Below, in pieces: positions 6,912 to 14,383 of a stretch of DNA of 14,859 nt (the first letter of the stretch is position 1; each line of letters begins with the position of its first letter). Under the pieces are notes generated by a model. The model was not told the origin of the DNA. It searched no databases and was given only the letters and a program-made list of their open reading frames with translations. A program made the translations under genes and the position numbers. The stretch covers positions 1-14,859 of the forward strand of contig DATJJM010000198.1 of the NCBI GenBank assembly GCA_035492535.1, given 5' to 3'. This DNA is from JAMXLO01 sp035492535. GTDB taxonomy: Bacteria; Pseudomonadota; Alphaproteobacteria; Acetobacterales; Acetobacteraceae.

Positions 6912-8111
6912 CTACCCGAATTCGCCGCTCTGCCGTCGTGCCAACTCAGCCAGGCAAGCGTCGCGCCCGGCGGTGCACCCGCCATCCAGCCACCATTGCC
7001 GCACGGCTCGCAGCAGGGTGCCGACACGCGGCCCCTCCCGTTCGCCCAGCGCGAGCACATCGCGCCCCTCCAGCGGAAACACGGGCGGCGTCTGTGCGAC
7101 CAGACGCTGTCGAAGCGCCGCCCATTCAGGCGCCCCGCCTCCGGCCAGCCATGCGCGGTCGATCAAAAGGCCCGGCTCGGCGTCAGCCAGCAGCCGTCGC
7201 AGCGCCGTGTCGTCGTCCCCTGCCTGTGGCACCGGCCCCGATCGCAGAGCGACCAGCCGGTCGCGATCCGCCGCCGACAGTCGCAGCCGCGCTGCGGCAA
7301 GCGCTGCGTCGCCGGTCAACAGCGCCGAGAGACGCAACACAGGATCTGCCGGCGCGCCCGCATCGATCAGCCGGGCCAGAGCCAATGGATTGGTTCCCTC
7401 GGGCAGAATTGCCCGCAGCACGCCCAAATCATCCATCCATGCGATGGCGGCGCGCGGATCAGGCGCCGACAGAATGCGGGAGAGCTCGCTCCAGACCCGC
7501 TCGACGGACAATCCGGCCAGCCCCGGAATGCCTTCACGGATCGCCGTTATCGCCGCTTTATCCGGAAGACCGGATCCATACCGGGCGAAGAACCGGAAGA
7601 AGCGCAGGATCCGCAGATAGTCCTCGGCGATCCGTGTGACCGGATCGCCGACAAAGCGCACGATACCGGCCTGCAAATCCGCAATGCCGTCGAAGTAGTC
7701 GAACACCTCGCCGTGGCGCGTCATCGACATGGCATTGATGGTGAAGTCGCGCCGCGCCGCATCGGCATGCCAGTCATCGGTGAATTCCACCACCGCATGG
7801 CGTCCATCGGTCGCGACGTCACGCCGCAGCGTGGTGACCTCGAAACCTCGGCTATCGACAATCGCCGTCACCGTTCCGTGCTCAATGCCTGTCGGCACGG
7901 CGCGGATGCCCGCCGCCCGGAGCGTTTCAGTCACCGCTTCAGGCACGCGCGGTGTCGCCAGGTCCACTTCGGTAACAGGCCGCTCCGCCAGCGTGTCGCG
8001 GATGGCGCCACCCACCACTCGCGCCTCGGGAAGCGCAGCCAGCAGCGCTGCCAGCGCCGGCTCGCTGAGAAAAGCGGGCGGGCGCATGATTTTCGCCGGG
8101 GCGTCATTCAT
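6912..8111 (-). CDS. cca: CCA tRNA nucleotidyltransferase / poly(A) polymerase family protein
   Basis: This 399-residue protein belongs to the class II nucleotidyltransferases, which add or repair the CCA end of tRNAs (some relatives add poly(A)). Seen: GGAIRD (34-39) followed by EVDLAT (48-53), the catalytic block that is normally DxDxAT. Then come EVTTLRRD (91-98, motif B), RRDFTINAM (120-128) and EDYLRILRFFRF (163-174, nucleotide-recognition helix). The rest is helical, as in the body and tail domains. The first catalytic Asp is replaced by Glu (GAA codon, about 7968-7970), which is unusual; the second Asp (D50) is present. The ATG overlaps the DUF6111 stop by four bases (ATGA), so translation is probably coupled. 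An essential housekeeping role is expected for the family unless another CCA enzyme is encoded elsewhere. Confidence 0.93.
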   Translation of the reverse strand: MNDAPAKIMRPPAFLSEPALAALLAALPEARVVGGAIRDTLAERPVTEVDLATPRVPEAVTETLRAAGIRAVPTGIEHGTVTAIVDSRGFEVTTLRRDVATDGRHAVVEFTDDWHADAARRDFTINAMSMTRHGEVFDYFDGIADLQAGIVRFVGDPVTRIAEDYLRILRFFRFFARYGSGLPDKAAITAIREGIPGLAGLSVERVWSELSRILSAPDPRAAIAWMDDLGVLRAILPEGTNPLALARLIDAGAPADPVLRLSALLTGDAALAAARLRLSAADRDRLVALRSGPVPQAGDDDTALRRLLADAEPGLLIDRAWLAGGGAPEWAALRQRLVAQTPPVFPLEGRDVLALGEREGPRVGTLLRAVRQWWLDGGCTAGRDACLAELARRQSGEFG

Positions 8112-8353
8112 TTCGGCACGCCGTGCCCGGCGATGATGTGTCCGTCTTCGTAGCGCGCCGGTGCATAGGCGTCGTGAGGTGAGATCGCCCGATCGCCACC
8201 CAGCCAGATCAAGGCCACTGCCAGCACGATGATCAGGCAGGCGGCGGCAATCACAATCCGCGTCGATGGGCCCGGCTCGCTGGAAAAATAACGCCAGGCG
8301 GCGAAGGCGAGGAACGGCGAAAGAAACAGCGCCAGTTCAATCAGCCGCAGCAT
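8108..8353 (-). CDS. Small DUF6111-like membrane protein
   Basis: From the ATG at 8353 the product is 81 residues. It begins MLRLIELALFLSPF, has one hydrophobic helix at about residues 4-19 and a second at about 31-50, and ends in a polar tail (about 51-81) containing DAYAPARYEDG. This fits the small DUF6111 family of alphaproteobacteria; that name is recalled from the pattern and genomic position, not from a search. The frame extends upstream to 8452, but that part is a low-complexity Arg/Ser run inside the Nudix gene, so I reject it. The start overlaps the end of the Nudix gene by 17 bases and the stop overlaps the CCA start by 4, locking it into the operon. Function is unknown. Two membrane passes with a cytoplasmic or periplasmic tail is an inference from hydrophobicity. 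Confidence 0.72.
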   Translation of the reverse strand: MLRLIELALFLSPFLAFAAWRYFSSEPGPSTRIVIAAACLIIVLAVALIWLGGDRAISPHDAYAPARYEDGHIIAGHGVPK

Positions 8354-8954
8354 GCGGCCCCGCCGCCCGTAGCTTCTGCGCCAGATGGACGAGGATCGCC
8401 GCCGTCGCGCCCCAGATATAATGGTCGGGATGCGGCCACACCCAGAAATCACGCCACATCCCGCGCACCTGGCGACGCTGCCGCCTGGGCGCGCCCGGGT
8501 CCAGCAAGACGTCGATCGACAGCTCGAAAACCGCTTCCACCTCGTCGGGTGCCGGCCGCAGATCGAATCCCGGCATCAGCACGCCCAGAACGGGCGTGAT
8601 CCGATACCCCGTTCCTGTAACATGGTCATCCATCCGGCCCAACACTTCGACGCACGAGCGATCCAGCGCGATCTCCTCCTCGGCCTCACGGAGCGCAGCG
8701 GCCTCGGCATCCGCATCGGTCGCATCGATCCGCCCGCCTGGGAAACTGACCTGCCCACCGTGCTTGTTCAGATGCGCGTTGCGCTTGGTCAGGAGAATGC
8801 CAGGCGTTGGCCCCAGGATGATCGGCACGAGCACCGCCGCAGGAACGGGCGGCTTGTCGAGTACGTCCAGCACCTCGGCGCCATATGTGATGTCGCCCGA
8901 CAGGGGGTCGGCGACGATCTCGTTCAGCCGCGTCCGCAGCTCTTTTCCGGTCAT
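8337..8954 (-). CDS. Nudix hydrolase, CoA pyrophosphatase (NudL/YeaB-like)
   Basis: A 205-residue Nudix protein that should cleave coenzyme A and its derivatives to phosphopantetheine and 3',5'-ADP. The CoA-specific pre-box LLTKRNAHLNKHGGQVSFPGG (about 54-74) merges into the Nudix box, which has the extra spacing typical of this subgroup and ends in REAEEEIAL (89-97), supplying the metal-binding glutamates. The Gly of the general Nudix consensus is Ala here, which is also common in NudL-type proteins, so it is not a defect. Length fits the family. The start is 24 bases downstream of the DUF1285 stop, with an 8-bp stem-loop in between, and the gene runs into the DUF6111 gene with a 17-base overlap. 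Housekeeping or CoA-turnover role in the cytoplasm. Confidence 0.93.
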   Translation of the reverse strand: MTGKELRTRLNEIVADPLSGDITYGAEVLDVLDKPPVPAAVLVPIILGPTPGILLTKRNAHLNKHGGQVSFPGGRIDATDADAEAAALREAEEEIALDRSCVEVLGRMDDHVTGTGYRITPVLGVLMPGFDLRPAPDEVEAVFELSIDVLLDPGAPRRQRRQVRGMWRDFWVWPHPDHYIWGATAAILVHLAQKLRAAGPHAAAD

Positions 8955-8963
8955 GTCGGAACC

Positions 8964-8982
8964 ATAGCCCGCGTCGGGCTAT
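8964..8982. other. Perfect 8-bp stem-loop spanning the DUF1285 stop codon
   Basis: ATAGCCCG (8964-8971) and CGGGCTAT (8975-8982) are exact inverted copies around a 3-base loop. On the transcribed minus strand the hairpin includes the DUF1285 TAG stop (8981-8979) and ends 9 bases before the Nudix ATG. No T-run follows, so it is not a classical terminator. It could stabilise the upstream mRNA end, modulate Nudix translation, or attenuate transcription inside the operon. Confidence 0.6.
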
Positions 8983-9596
8983 TCTTCACCAGGCGGCAGT
9001 TCACCAAGTGAAAAGAATTTGCCGCAGCTCCACACCCCCAGCATGCGGCGGCAGCCAACCCACTCAGGCACACCAAGAGCGACCAGCTCGTAATACACCG
9101 CGCGATTGATGCGTGCCTCGATCCCGGGCCGCACAAGGATATAGGGAGTCGGTTCGCAGGTGAGGATGTCGTGCGCCACGCGGATCGGATGGTCCGGACC
9201 GGCCGTCACGACCTGATCGACGTTGGTGCGGAACGACAGCGACTGATGATGACCATCACCGTTCCAGTCCAGCTCGACGGCGACGAACGGCACATCCTCC
9301 ACCTCGATGCGCCCGCGTTCGGCAGGAGTTTCCAGCCAATAGGATCCATCCGCCTCTCGCTTCAGGACACTGGAGAACAGGCATACCAGCTCCTTGCGGG
9401 CGATCGGGCTGCCGCGGTACAGCCAACTACCGTCGCGGCGGATGAGGAAAGGAAGGTCGCCGCAGTCCACGGGTGGCCGGCGCGGACGCTTCTGGCGGCA
9501 GGGGCCAGCCCCCATTGTCTCAGCGAATGCCACGGTAGGTGAGGATGGATGACCTACCATCATGGCGATTTCTGCTGGAGAGCTGGCCTCGTTCAC
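8979..9596 (-). CDS. DUF1285 domain-containing protein
   Basis: A 205-residue protein of the DUF1285 family (function unknown; soluble two-domain fold in solved relatives). A basic, low-complexity leader (1-45) precedes the family core, which starts at DLPFLIRRDGSWLYRGSPI (47-65). It is followed by LVCLFSSVL (70-78), LETPAERGRIEVEDVPFVAVE (88-108), and a C-terminal WVGCRRMLGVWSCGKFFSLG region. The GTG start (9596) is well supported: GGAG (minus strand, 9608-9605) lies 8 bases upstream. It is the first gene of the leftward operon and diverges from moxR. DUF1285 genes are often found next to Nudix, CCA and MoxR genes in alphaproteobacteria (known context). That suggests a conserved but unexplained housekeeping link. 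No catalytic residues can be assigned. Confidence 0.88.
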   Translation of the reverse strand: MNEASSPAEIAMMVGHPSSPTVAFAETMGAGPCRQKRPRRPPVDCGDLPFLIRRDGSWLYRGSPIARKELVCLFSSVLKREADGSYWLETPAERGRIEVEDVPFVAVELDWNGDGHHQSLSFRTNVDQVVTAGPDHPIRVAHDILTCEPTPYILVRPGIEARINRAVYYELVALGVPEWVGCRRMLGVWSCGKFFSLGELPPGEE

Positions 9597-9713
9597 GTCC
9601 GCGTCTCCGTTACTCGAAAACTTTCATCGTGTTGGGCGATATAGGTAGCATCCCCCTGCGCGCGAAAGTCCCTATATGACTGACGAGTAAGATTTGCAGA
9701 GGTGTGCGCACGT
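9597..9713. promoter_or_regulatory. Divergent promoter region between DUF1285 and moxR operons
   Basis: This 117-base gap is the only place where both operons start, so promoters in both directions are expected here. It is less GC-rich than its flanks. I could not identify a convincing -35/-10 pair. Weak candidates are TAAGAT (9688-9693) for moxR and TATATC on the minus strand (about 9639-9644) for the leftward operon. It also holds the ribosome sites GGAG for DUF1285 and AGAGG (9698-9702) for moxR. Confidence 0.55.
9639..9677. repeat. Spaced 7-bp inverted repeat in the divergent promoter
   Basis: ATATAGG (9639-9645) and CCTATAT (9671-9677) are exact reverse complements 25 bases apart, placed centrally between two divergent starts. 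The arms sit on AT-rich promoter-like sequence and could be two half-sites of a regulator or two mirrored -10 regions (CTATAT on both strands). Seven matching bases could arise by chance, so this is tentative. Confidence 0.3.
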
Positions 9714-10730
9714 ATGTCGGTGAGTATGGCCACCGCGCAACAAGGCGGGATTGACGCAGGCAGCATCCTTTCAGAAGTGGAAGCGCTGGGCGTGCGTGTC
9801 GGCAAGGTCAGAGCGGCGATTGCGCGCGTGATCTTCGGCCAGGACGAAGTGGTGGATCAGACCTTGATCACGCTACTGTCTGGTGGCCATGCACTGCTGG
9901 TCGGCGTGCCCGGATTGGGCAAGAGCCGGCTCGTGGAGACGCTTGGCACGGTGCTGGGACTGGCCACCAAGCGTGTGCAGTTCACGCCGGACCTGATGCC
10001 CGCCGACATCATCGGCAGTGAAGTGCTGGATGAAGCCGAAGGCCGCCGGAGCTTCCGCTTTGTGCCCGGTCCGGTCTTCTGCCAGTTGCTGATGGCCGAC
10101 GAGATCAACCGTGCCAGCCCTCGGACCCAGTCGGCGCTGCTCCAGGCGATGCAGGAGCAGCGCGTGGCTGTGTCAGGGACCGAGCACGGGCTGCCGCGTC
10201 CGTTCCACGTCCTGGCGACGCAAAACCCGATCGAGCAGGAAGGCACGTATCCGCTGCCGGAAGCCCAACTCGACCGCTTCCTGCTGGAAATCGATGTGAC
10301 CTATCCGCTGCTGGAAGCCGAGCGTACCATGCTGCTTGCGACCACCGGTGCCCCGGAAGCGCCTGCGGAACAGGCGATGACCGGCGACGAATTGCGTGCG
10401 GCGCAGGCATTGATCCGCCGTGTGCCGGTTGGCGAAACCGTCGTTGACGCGATCCTTGCCCTGGTCCGTGGCGGCCGCCCCGAGACCTCGGAGGACGAAA
10501 TTGTCCGTCGCCATGTCGCCTGGGGCCCTGGCCCGCGCGCGGCGCAGGCGCTGATGCTGGCCTCGCGTGCCCGCGCGCTGCTGGGTGGCCGGCTCGCCCC
10601 GAGCATCGACGACGTGGTGGCGCTGGCCCGCCCCGTGCTGCGTCACCGCATGGCGCTGAATTTCTCCGCGCGGGCGGACGGCGTGGTGCTGTCAGACATC
10701 ATCGATCGCCTGGTCGCCCGGTTTGCCTAG
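9714..10730 (+). CDS. moxR: MoxR-family AAA+ ATPase
   Basis: From the ATG at 9714 the protein has 338 residues. I prefer this start to the GTG at 9702 because AGAGG sits 11 bases upstream; a third start at 9726 is also possible. AAA+ features are complete: Walker A GVPGLGKS (64-71), the MoxR insert TPDLMPADIIG (about 91-101), Walker B LLMADEIN (125-132), sensor-1 ATQNP (168-172), and the Arg-finger region EAQLDRF (183-189). The C-terminal lid carries VRRHVAWGPGPRAAQAL. MoxR ATPases act with DUF58 and VWA-domain partners as chaperones that activate or assemble client proteins, often in the cell envelope (established for a few members). The next gene, DUF58, overlaps its end by 8 bases, so the two are co-translated. 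All ATPase residues appear functional. Confidence 0.95.
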   Translation: MSVSMATAQQGGIDAGSILSEVEALGVRVGKVRAAIARVIFGQDEVVDQTLITLLSGGHALLVGVPGLGKSRLVETLGTVLGLATKRVQFTPDLMPADIIGSEVLDEAEGRRSFRFVPGPVFCQLLMADEINRASPRTQSALLQAMQEQRVAVSGTEHGLPRPFHVLATQNPIEQEGTYPLPEAQLDRFLLEIDVTYPLLEAERTMLLATTGAPEAPAEQAMTGDELRAAQALIRRVPVGETVVDAILALVRGGRPETSEDEIVRRHVAWGPGPRAAQALMLASRARALLGGRLAPSIDDVVALARPVLRHRMALNFSARADGVVLSDIIDRLVARFA

Positions 10731-11616
10731 CGGCACGGTCCAGGCCTCCGCGGAAGCACGCCGAGCCGAGGCACTCGGCGCCCGCCTGCCCCCGCTGCTG
10801 GTCGCCGCCGAGCGCGTCGCCGCGACCGTGGCACAAGGTGTGCACGGCAGGCGGCGTGTCGGACAAGGCGACAGCTTCTGGCAGTTCCGTCGTTTCGTGA
10901 CAGGCGATCCGATCAACCGGATCGATTGGCGCCAGTCCGCCAAATCGGGGCGCCCCGTCCCGGAAGGCTGGTTCATCCGCGAGACCGAGTGGGAAGCGGC
11001 ACAGACCGTCTGCCTCTGGCGCGACGCCTCTGCTTCGATGAGGTGGCGTTCGCGCGTCGCCGCCGTGGAAAAGCGCGAGCGCGCAGGACTCCTTCTGCTT
11101 GCGCTCGCCTCCTTGCTGCTGCGCGGCGGCGAGCGTGTGACCCTTATCGCGCCTGACCAGCGCCCGATTGCTGGTCGTGCGGGCCTGGATCGGCTGGCAG
11201 AATCACTCGATCTCACAACAGACGATGTCGGGCTGCCGCCCCATGCGCCTCTGCCGCGCCATGCCCGCGTTGTGCTGTTCGGCGACTTCCTGTCGCCATT
11301 GCCGGAAATCCAGGCAGCGATCGGCCGTCTCGCCGCCACGCCGGTCAGTGGCCACCTGCTCCAAGTCCTCGATCCCGCCGAAGCCGATCTTCCCTATGCC
11401 GGCCGCATCCGCTTCCGTGGCCTGGAGCGCGAAGGCGATACTCTGATCCCGCGCGTTGAGGGCGTTCGCGATGAGTACGCGCGCAGGCTGAAGGCCCAGC
11501 AGGAGGGTTTGTCCGCCATTTGCGCTGCCGCCGGCTTCGGGTTCGGCATTCACCGAACGGATCATTCACCCGAGGCTGCGTTGCTCAGTCTATATATGGC
11601 GCTCACAGCACGATGA
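10723..11616 (+). CDS. DUF58 domain protein, MoxR partner
   Basis: This 297-residue product starts at a TTG that overlaps the moxR stop by 8 bases. No other start lies near, and translational coupling would explain a weak codon. The DUF58 core is clear: GDSFWQFRRFVTGDPINRIDWR (about 49-70, described here as the family's GD..R.IDW signature), then EGWFIRETEW (81-90). A VWA-like strand follows with DASAS (101-105), a DxSxS metal-site motif that many DUF58 proteins carry. The rest is VWA-like, including VVLFGDFLSP. No strong membrane helix is seen beyond the hydrophobic LLLLALASLLL segment, which fits a buried VWA helix. Role: partner or adaptor of MoxR, inferred from gene order and family. Confidence 0.93.
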   Translation: MPSGTVQASAEARRAEALGARLPPLLVAAERVAATVAQGVHGRRRVGQGDSFWQFRRFVTGDPINRIDWRQSAKSGRPVPEGWFIRETEWEAAQTVCLWRDASASMRWRSRVAAVEKRERAGLLLLALASLLLRGGERVTLIAPDQRPIAGRAGLDRLAESLDLTTDDVGLPPHAPLPRHARVVLFGDFLSPLPEIQAAIGRLAATPVSGHLLQVLDPAEADLPYAGRIRFRGLEREGDTLIPRVEGVRDEYARRLKAQQEGLSAICAAAGFGFGIHRTDHSPEAALLSLYMALTAR

Positions 11617-11690
11617 TGGCCGGAACATCGCCGGCCATGGCCACCGGGAAAAGCCCGGTGACGCGATCTGAAGGCCGGGCTGGAGCCCGG
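11616..11690. repeat. Cluster of three GC-rich hairpins (REP/BIME-like) inside the moxR operon
   Basis: Three hairpins lie in a row in the 82-base gap between the DUF58 stop and the DUF4159 start. ATGGCCGG pairs with CCGGCCAT (11616-11623 with 11631-11638); CACCGGG with CCCGGTG (11642-11648 with 11654-11660); CCGGGC with GCCCGG (11675-11680 with 11685-11690). No T-run follows any of them. Other junctions in this operon overlap, so the spacer looks like an inserted palindromic repeat. The GGAG closest to the DUF4159 start (11682-11685) falls in the loop and stem of the third hairpin. Repetition elsewhere in the genome is not visible from this window. Confidence 0.6.
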
Positions 11691-11698
11691 GCGTTCGT

Positions 11699-14383
11699 AT
11701 GATCTTTGCCGCGCCCTGGGTTCTGCTTGCCCTCCCTGCCCTGCCGTTGCTCTGGTGGTTGCTGCGCGTCACCCCTCCGGCGCCGCGCAGCGAGACCTTT
11801 CCCGCGATCCGCCTGCTGATGGGCCTGCATGCGCGCGAGGAAACGCCGGCCCGCACCCCCTGGTGGCTGCTTCTGCTGCGTATGACCGCCGCAACACTGG
11901 TGATTGTGGCGTTGGCCCGGCCCATCCTGGACGCGGGCTCGATCCTGCCGGGCACCGGCCCGCTGCTGCTGGTCGTCGACAACGGGTGGGCGTCGGCCGG
12001 TGACTGGCCGCGGCGCATGCAGGCTGCGAACACGGTGCTTGACCGCGCCGAGCGGGCGGGCCGTCAGGCCGCGCTGCTGACCACCGCGGCGGACGAGACG
12101 GCCGCGCCTCCCGAGATCACGGCCATCTTGCCGGCAGCCGACCTCCGCTCACGTCTGGCGGCGCTGCACCCGGAGCCATGGCCGCCGGATCGTGCCGCGT
12201 CAGTGGCTGCCTTGCGGGCGTGGCATCAACCCGGGGCCGCCGTGGTTTATCTCGGGGATGGCCTCACGCATGGCGACGATTTCTCCCGGTTCGCCACCGC
12301 CTTGCGGGATGCCGGGTCCGTCACCGAGCTGCGCAACCCGTCGGCTTCGGCCAGGCTCCTGCTGCCCCCGGGCAACGAGGCCGACCGACTGATCGCCCGG
12401 GTGCGACAGGCGCCGCAGCCTCTCGCGGGGCAGGCGGTTGTATTGGCGCAGAGTGGCGATGGCCGTACTCTCGCTCGGGCAACGATCGAGCTTCCGGCGG
12501 GCGCGGACGAGGGGAGCGCGGCCATCACCCTGCCGCCCGAACTGCGCAACCGGCTGAGCCGCCTGGTACTGGACGGCACTCCGAGCGCGGCCTCTGTTGT
12601 GCTGCTCGACGAGCGCTGGCGCCGCCGCCCTGTGGGCGTGCTCGCTGGCGATCTTGCCACCGCCGATACGCCGTTTGCCGGCCCGTTGTTCTTCCTGCGC
12701 CGCGCGCTTTCACCCTTCACCGAGGTCCGGGAAGCGGACTTGCAGACCCTGCTGAGCCGCGACCTGTCGGTCCTGATCCTGGCCGACCGTCCCCTGCCAG
12801 CCGGTCCGGACCGGGACGCGGTGGCGAACTGGGTTACCAAAGGTGGGCTGCTGATCCGCTTTGCCGGCCCGCGCACCGCCGAACAGCCGATCGGCGAGAC
12901 AGATCCACTGATCCCAGTCCATCTGTTGGGTGGCGACCGGCAGCTCGGCGGCGCACTGTCCTGGGCGGAGCCTGCCGGACTGGCCCCGTTCACCCCCAGT
13001 TCCCCCTTTGCTGGCCTGGCTGTCCCCACCGAGGTGAAGGTGACACGGCAGGTACTCGCCGAGCCCTCCGCCGATCTGGCCAGCCACTCGTGGGCGACGC
13101 TGGCCGACGGCACGCCCCTGGTCACCCAGGCGGCACAGGGCGCAGGGCGCGTCGTGCTGTTCCACGTCACCGCGAACACCGACTGGTCCAATCTGCCGCT
13201 CTCCGGCCTGTTCGTTGAAATGCTGCGCCGCCTCGTTGCCCTGTCGGCCGGCGTTGCGACGCCCGCCGACAACACGGTTCTGGCGCCCGCCGAGACACTG
13301 GATGGCTACGGTCTGCTCACCACTCCGCCGGCGGCGGCCACGGGCCTGCCCTCTGACCAGATTGCGACCACGCCGGTCTCACCGCGTCATCCGCCGGGCC
13401 TGTATGGCCCGGAGAATGGCCGACGGGCGCTGAACCTGGCGGCAAACCTGCCTGCTCCGATGGCCGCTCCGGCGATATCCGGTGCACGGACCGAGGACTA
13501 CGCCGCTGCCGTCCCTGAACGCGCGATCGGACCTTCCCTGCTGGCCGCAGCGCTGGTGCTGCTGGCGTTCGACCTGCTGATCGCGCTGGGCTTGCGCGGT
13601 CTGCTCCGCTCCTCGCGCGTCGCTGCCGCGATCGCGCTTTTGCTGCTTGCAGCACCTGCGGCACGGGCGCTCGACACCAACGTCAATCCAGCGCTGGCGA
13701 CACGCCTCGGCTACATCATCACCGGCGATCAGCAACTGGACAACGTGTCCCGCACTGGCCTGGAAGGGCTGTCCGACTACGTGAACCGCCGCACAGCCGC
13801 GACCCTGGTCGAACCTGATCCCGTAGAGCCGGGAAAGACTGACCTCAGCTTTTACCCGCTGCTCTACTGGCCGATCAGCGCCGATGCGCAGCCGCTGACG
13901 CCGGAACAGGCCTCAGCCCTCAACGATTACATGAGCAGAGGCGGTATCATCCTGATCGACACGCGCAATTCCGGTTCCGGTGCAGGCTTCGCCCCAGGTA
14001 CCGAGTCAGCGCTGCAACGCATCGCGCACGGCCTGATTATTCCGCCACTTGCGCCGCTCACCACCGAGCACGTGCTCGCTCACGCCTTCTACCTGCTACA
14101 GGACTTCCCGGGCCGCTACACCGGCGACACGGTCTGGGTGCAGCGCGACCAGGACCGCACCAATGACAGCGTCAGCCCGGTGATCATCGGTGGCGACGAC
14201 TGGGCCGCCGCCTGGGCAGTCGATGACGGCGGGCGCAATCCGTACGCCGTCATTCCCGGCGGCGAGCGTCAGCGCACGCTGGCCTATCGCTTTGGCGTCA
14301 ACTTGGTGATGTACGCCCTGACCGGAAACTACAAAGGCGACCAGGTCCACGTGCCGGCCATCTTGCAGAGGTTGGGTCAGTGA
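11699..14383 (+). CDS. BatA-N/DUF4159 domain membrane protein
   Basis: This 894-residue protein has the alphaproteobacterial layout of an N-terminal BatA (aerotolerance-type) membrane region plus a C-terminal DUF4159 domain. Helices lie at about 3-24 and 56-77. A VWA-like domain follows from about 87, but its metal motif reads DNGWAS (94-99) instead of DxSxS, so metal binding is doubtful. A second alpha/beta region (about 310-530) resembles the glutamine-amidotransferase-like fold seen in such proteins, containing WVTKGGLLIRF and VVLFHVTANTDWSNLPLSGLF. Two more helices at about 608-652 lead to the DUF4159 domain (about 660-885), with ISADAQPLTPEQ, YMSRGGIILIDTR and FGVNLVMYALTGNYKGDQ. Start: ATG 11699, with only a distant GGAG upstream. 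It overlaps the next start by 4 bases. It probably acts in or at the inner membrane as a scaffold for the MoxR system; the activity is unknown. Confidence 0.9.
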   Translation: MIFAAPWVLLALPALPLLWWLLRVTPPAPRSETFPAIRLLMGLHAREETPARTPWWLLLLRMTAATLVIVALARPILDAGSILPGTGPLLLVVDNGWASAGDWPRRMQAANTVLDRAERAGRQAALLTTAADETAAPPEITAILPAADLRSRLAALHPEPWPPDRAASVAALRAWHQPGAAVVYLGDGLTHGDDFSRFATALRDAGSVTELRNPSASARLLLPPGNEADRLIARVRQAPQPLAGQAVVLAQSGDGRTLARATIELPAGADEGSAAITLPPELRNRLSRLVLDGTPSAASVVLLDERWRRRPVGVLAGDLATADTPFAGPLFFLRRALSPFTEVREADLQTLLSRDLSVLILADRPLPAGPDRDAVANWVTKGGLLIRFAGPRTAEQPIGETDPLIPVHLLGGDRQLGGALSWAEPAGLAPFTPSSPFAGLAVPTEVKVTRQVLAEPSADLASHSWATLADGTPLVTQAAQGAGRVVLFHVTANTDWSNLPLSGLFVEMLRRLVALSAGVATPADNTVLAPAETLDGYGLLTTPPAAATGLPSDQIATTPVSPRHPPGLYGPENGRRALNLAANLPAPMAAPAISGARTEDYAAAVPERAIGPSLLAAALVLLAFDLLIALGLRGLLRSSRVAAAIALLLLAAPAARALDTNVNPALATRLGYIITGDQQLDNVSRTGLEGLSDYVNRRTAATLVEPDPVEPGKTDLSFYPLLYWPISADAQPLTPEQASALNDYMSRGGIILIDTRNSGSGAGFAPGTESALQRIAHGLIIPPLAPLTTEHVLAHAFYLLQDFPGRYTGDTVWVQRDQDRTNDSVSPVIIGGDDWAAAWAVDDGGRNPYAVIPGGERQRTLAYRFGVNLVMYALTGNYKGDQVHVPAILQRLGQ

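Noticed and set aside
6848..7060. N-terminal extension of paralog A up to an ATG at 7060
   Set aside because: It overlaps the CCA coding region by about 149 bases, has no similarity to paralog B, and its composition looks non-coding. The conserved region begins just after the TTG.
8115..8127. Palindrome GGCACG-c-CGTGCC near the end of the DUF6111-like gene
   Set aside because: A one-base centre cannot form a stable RNA hairpin loop, and it lies in coding sequence; chance in GC-rich DNA is likely.
6834..8153. 439-residue plus-strand open frame opposite the CCA gene
   Set aside because: Low-complexity Arg/Gln/Pro composition with no family pattern. The opposite strand encodes all CCA enzyme motifs.
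8354..8452. Upstream extension of the DUF6111-like frame
   Set aside because: It lies inside the Nudix gene and encodes an Arg/Ser-rich string; the hydrophobic protein begins at the ATG at 8353.
8664..8690. Nudix box with Ala in place of the consensus Gly
   Set aside because: CoA-pyrophosphatase members such as the NudL/YeaB type carry the same substitution, so it is not evidence of inactivity.
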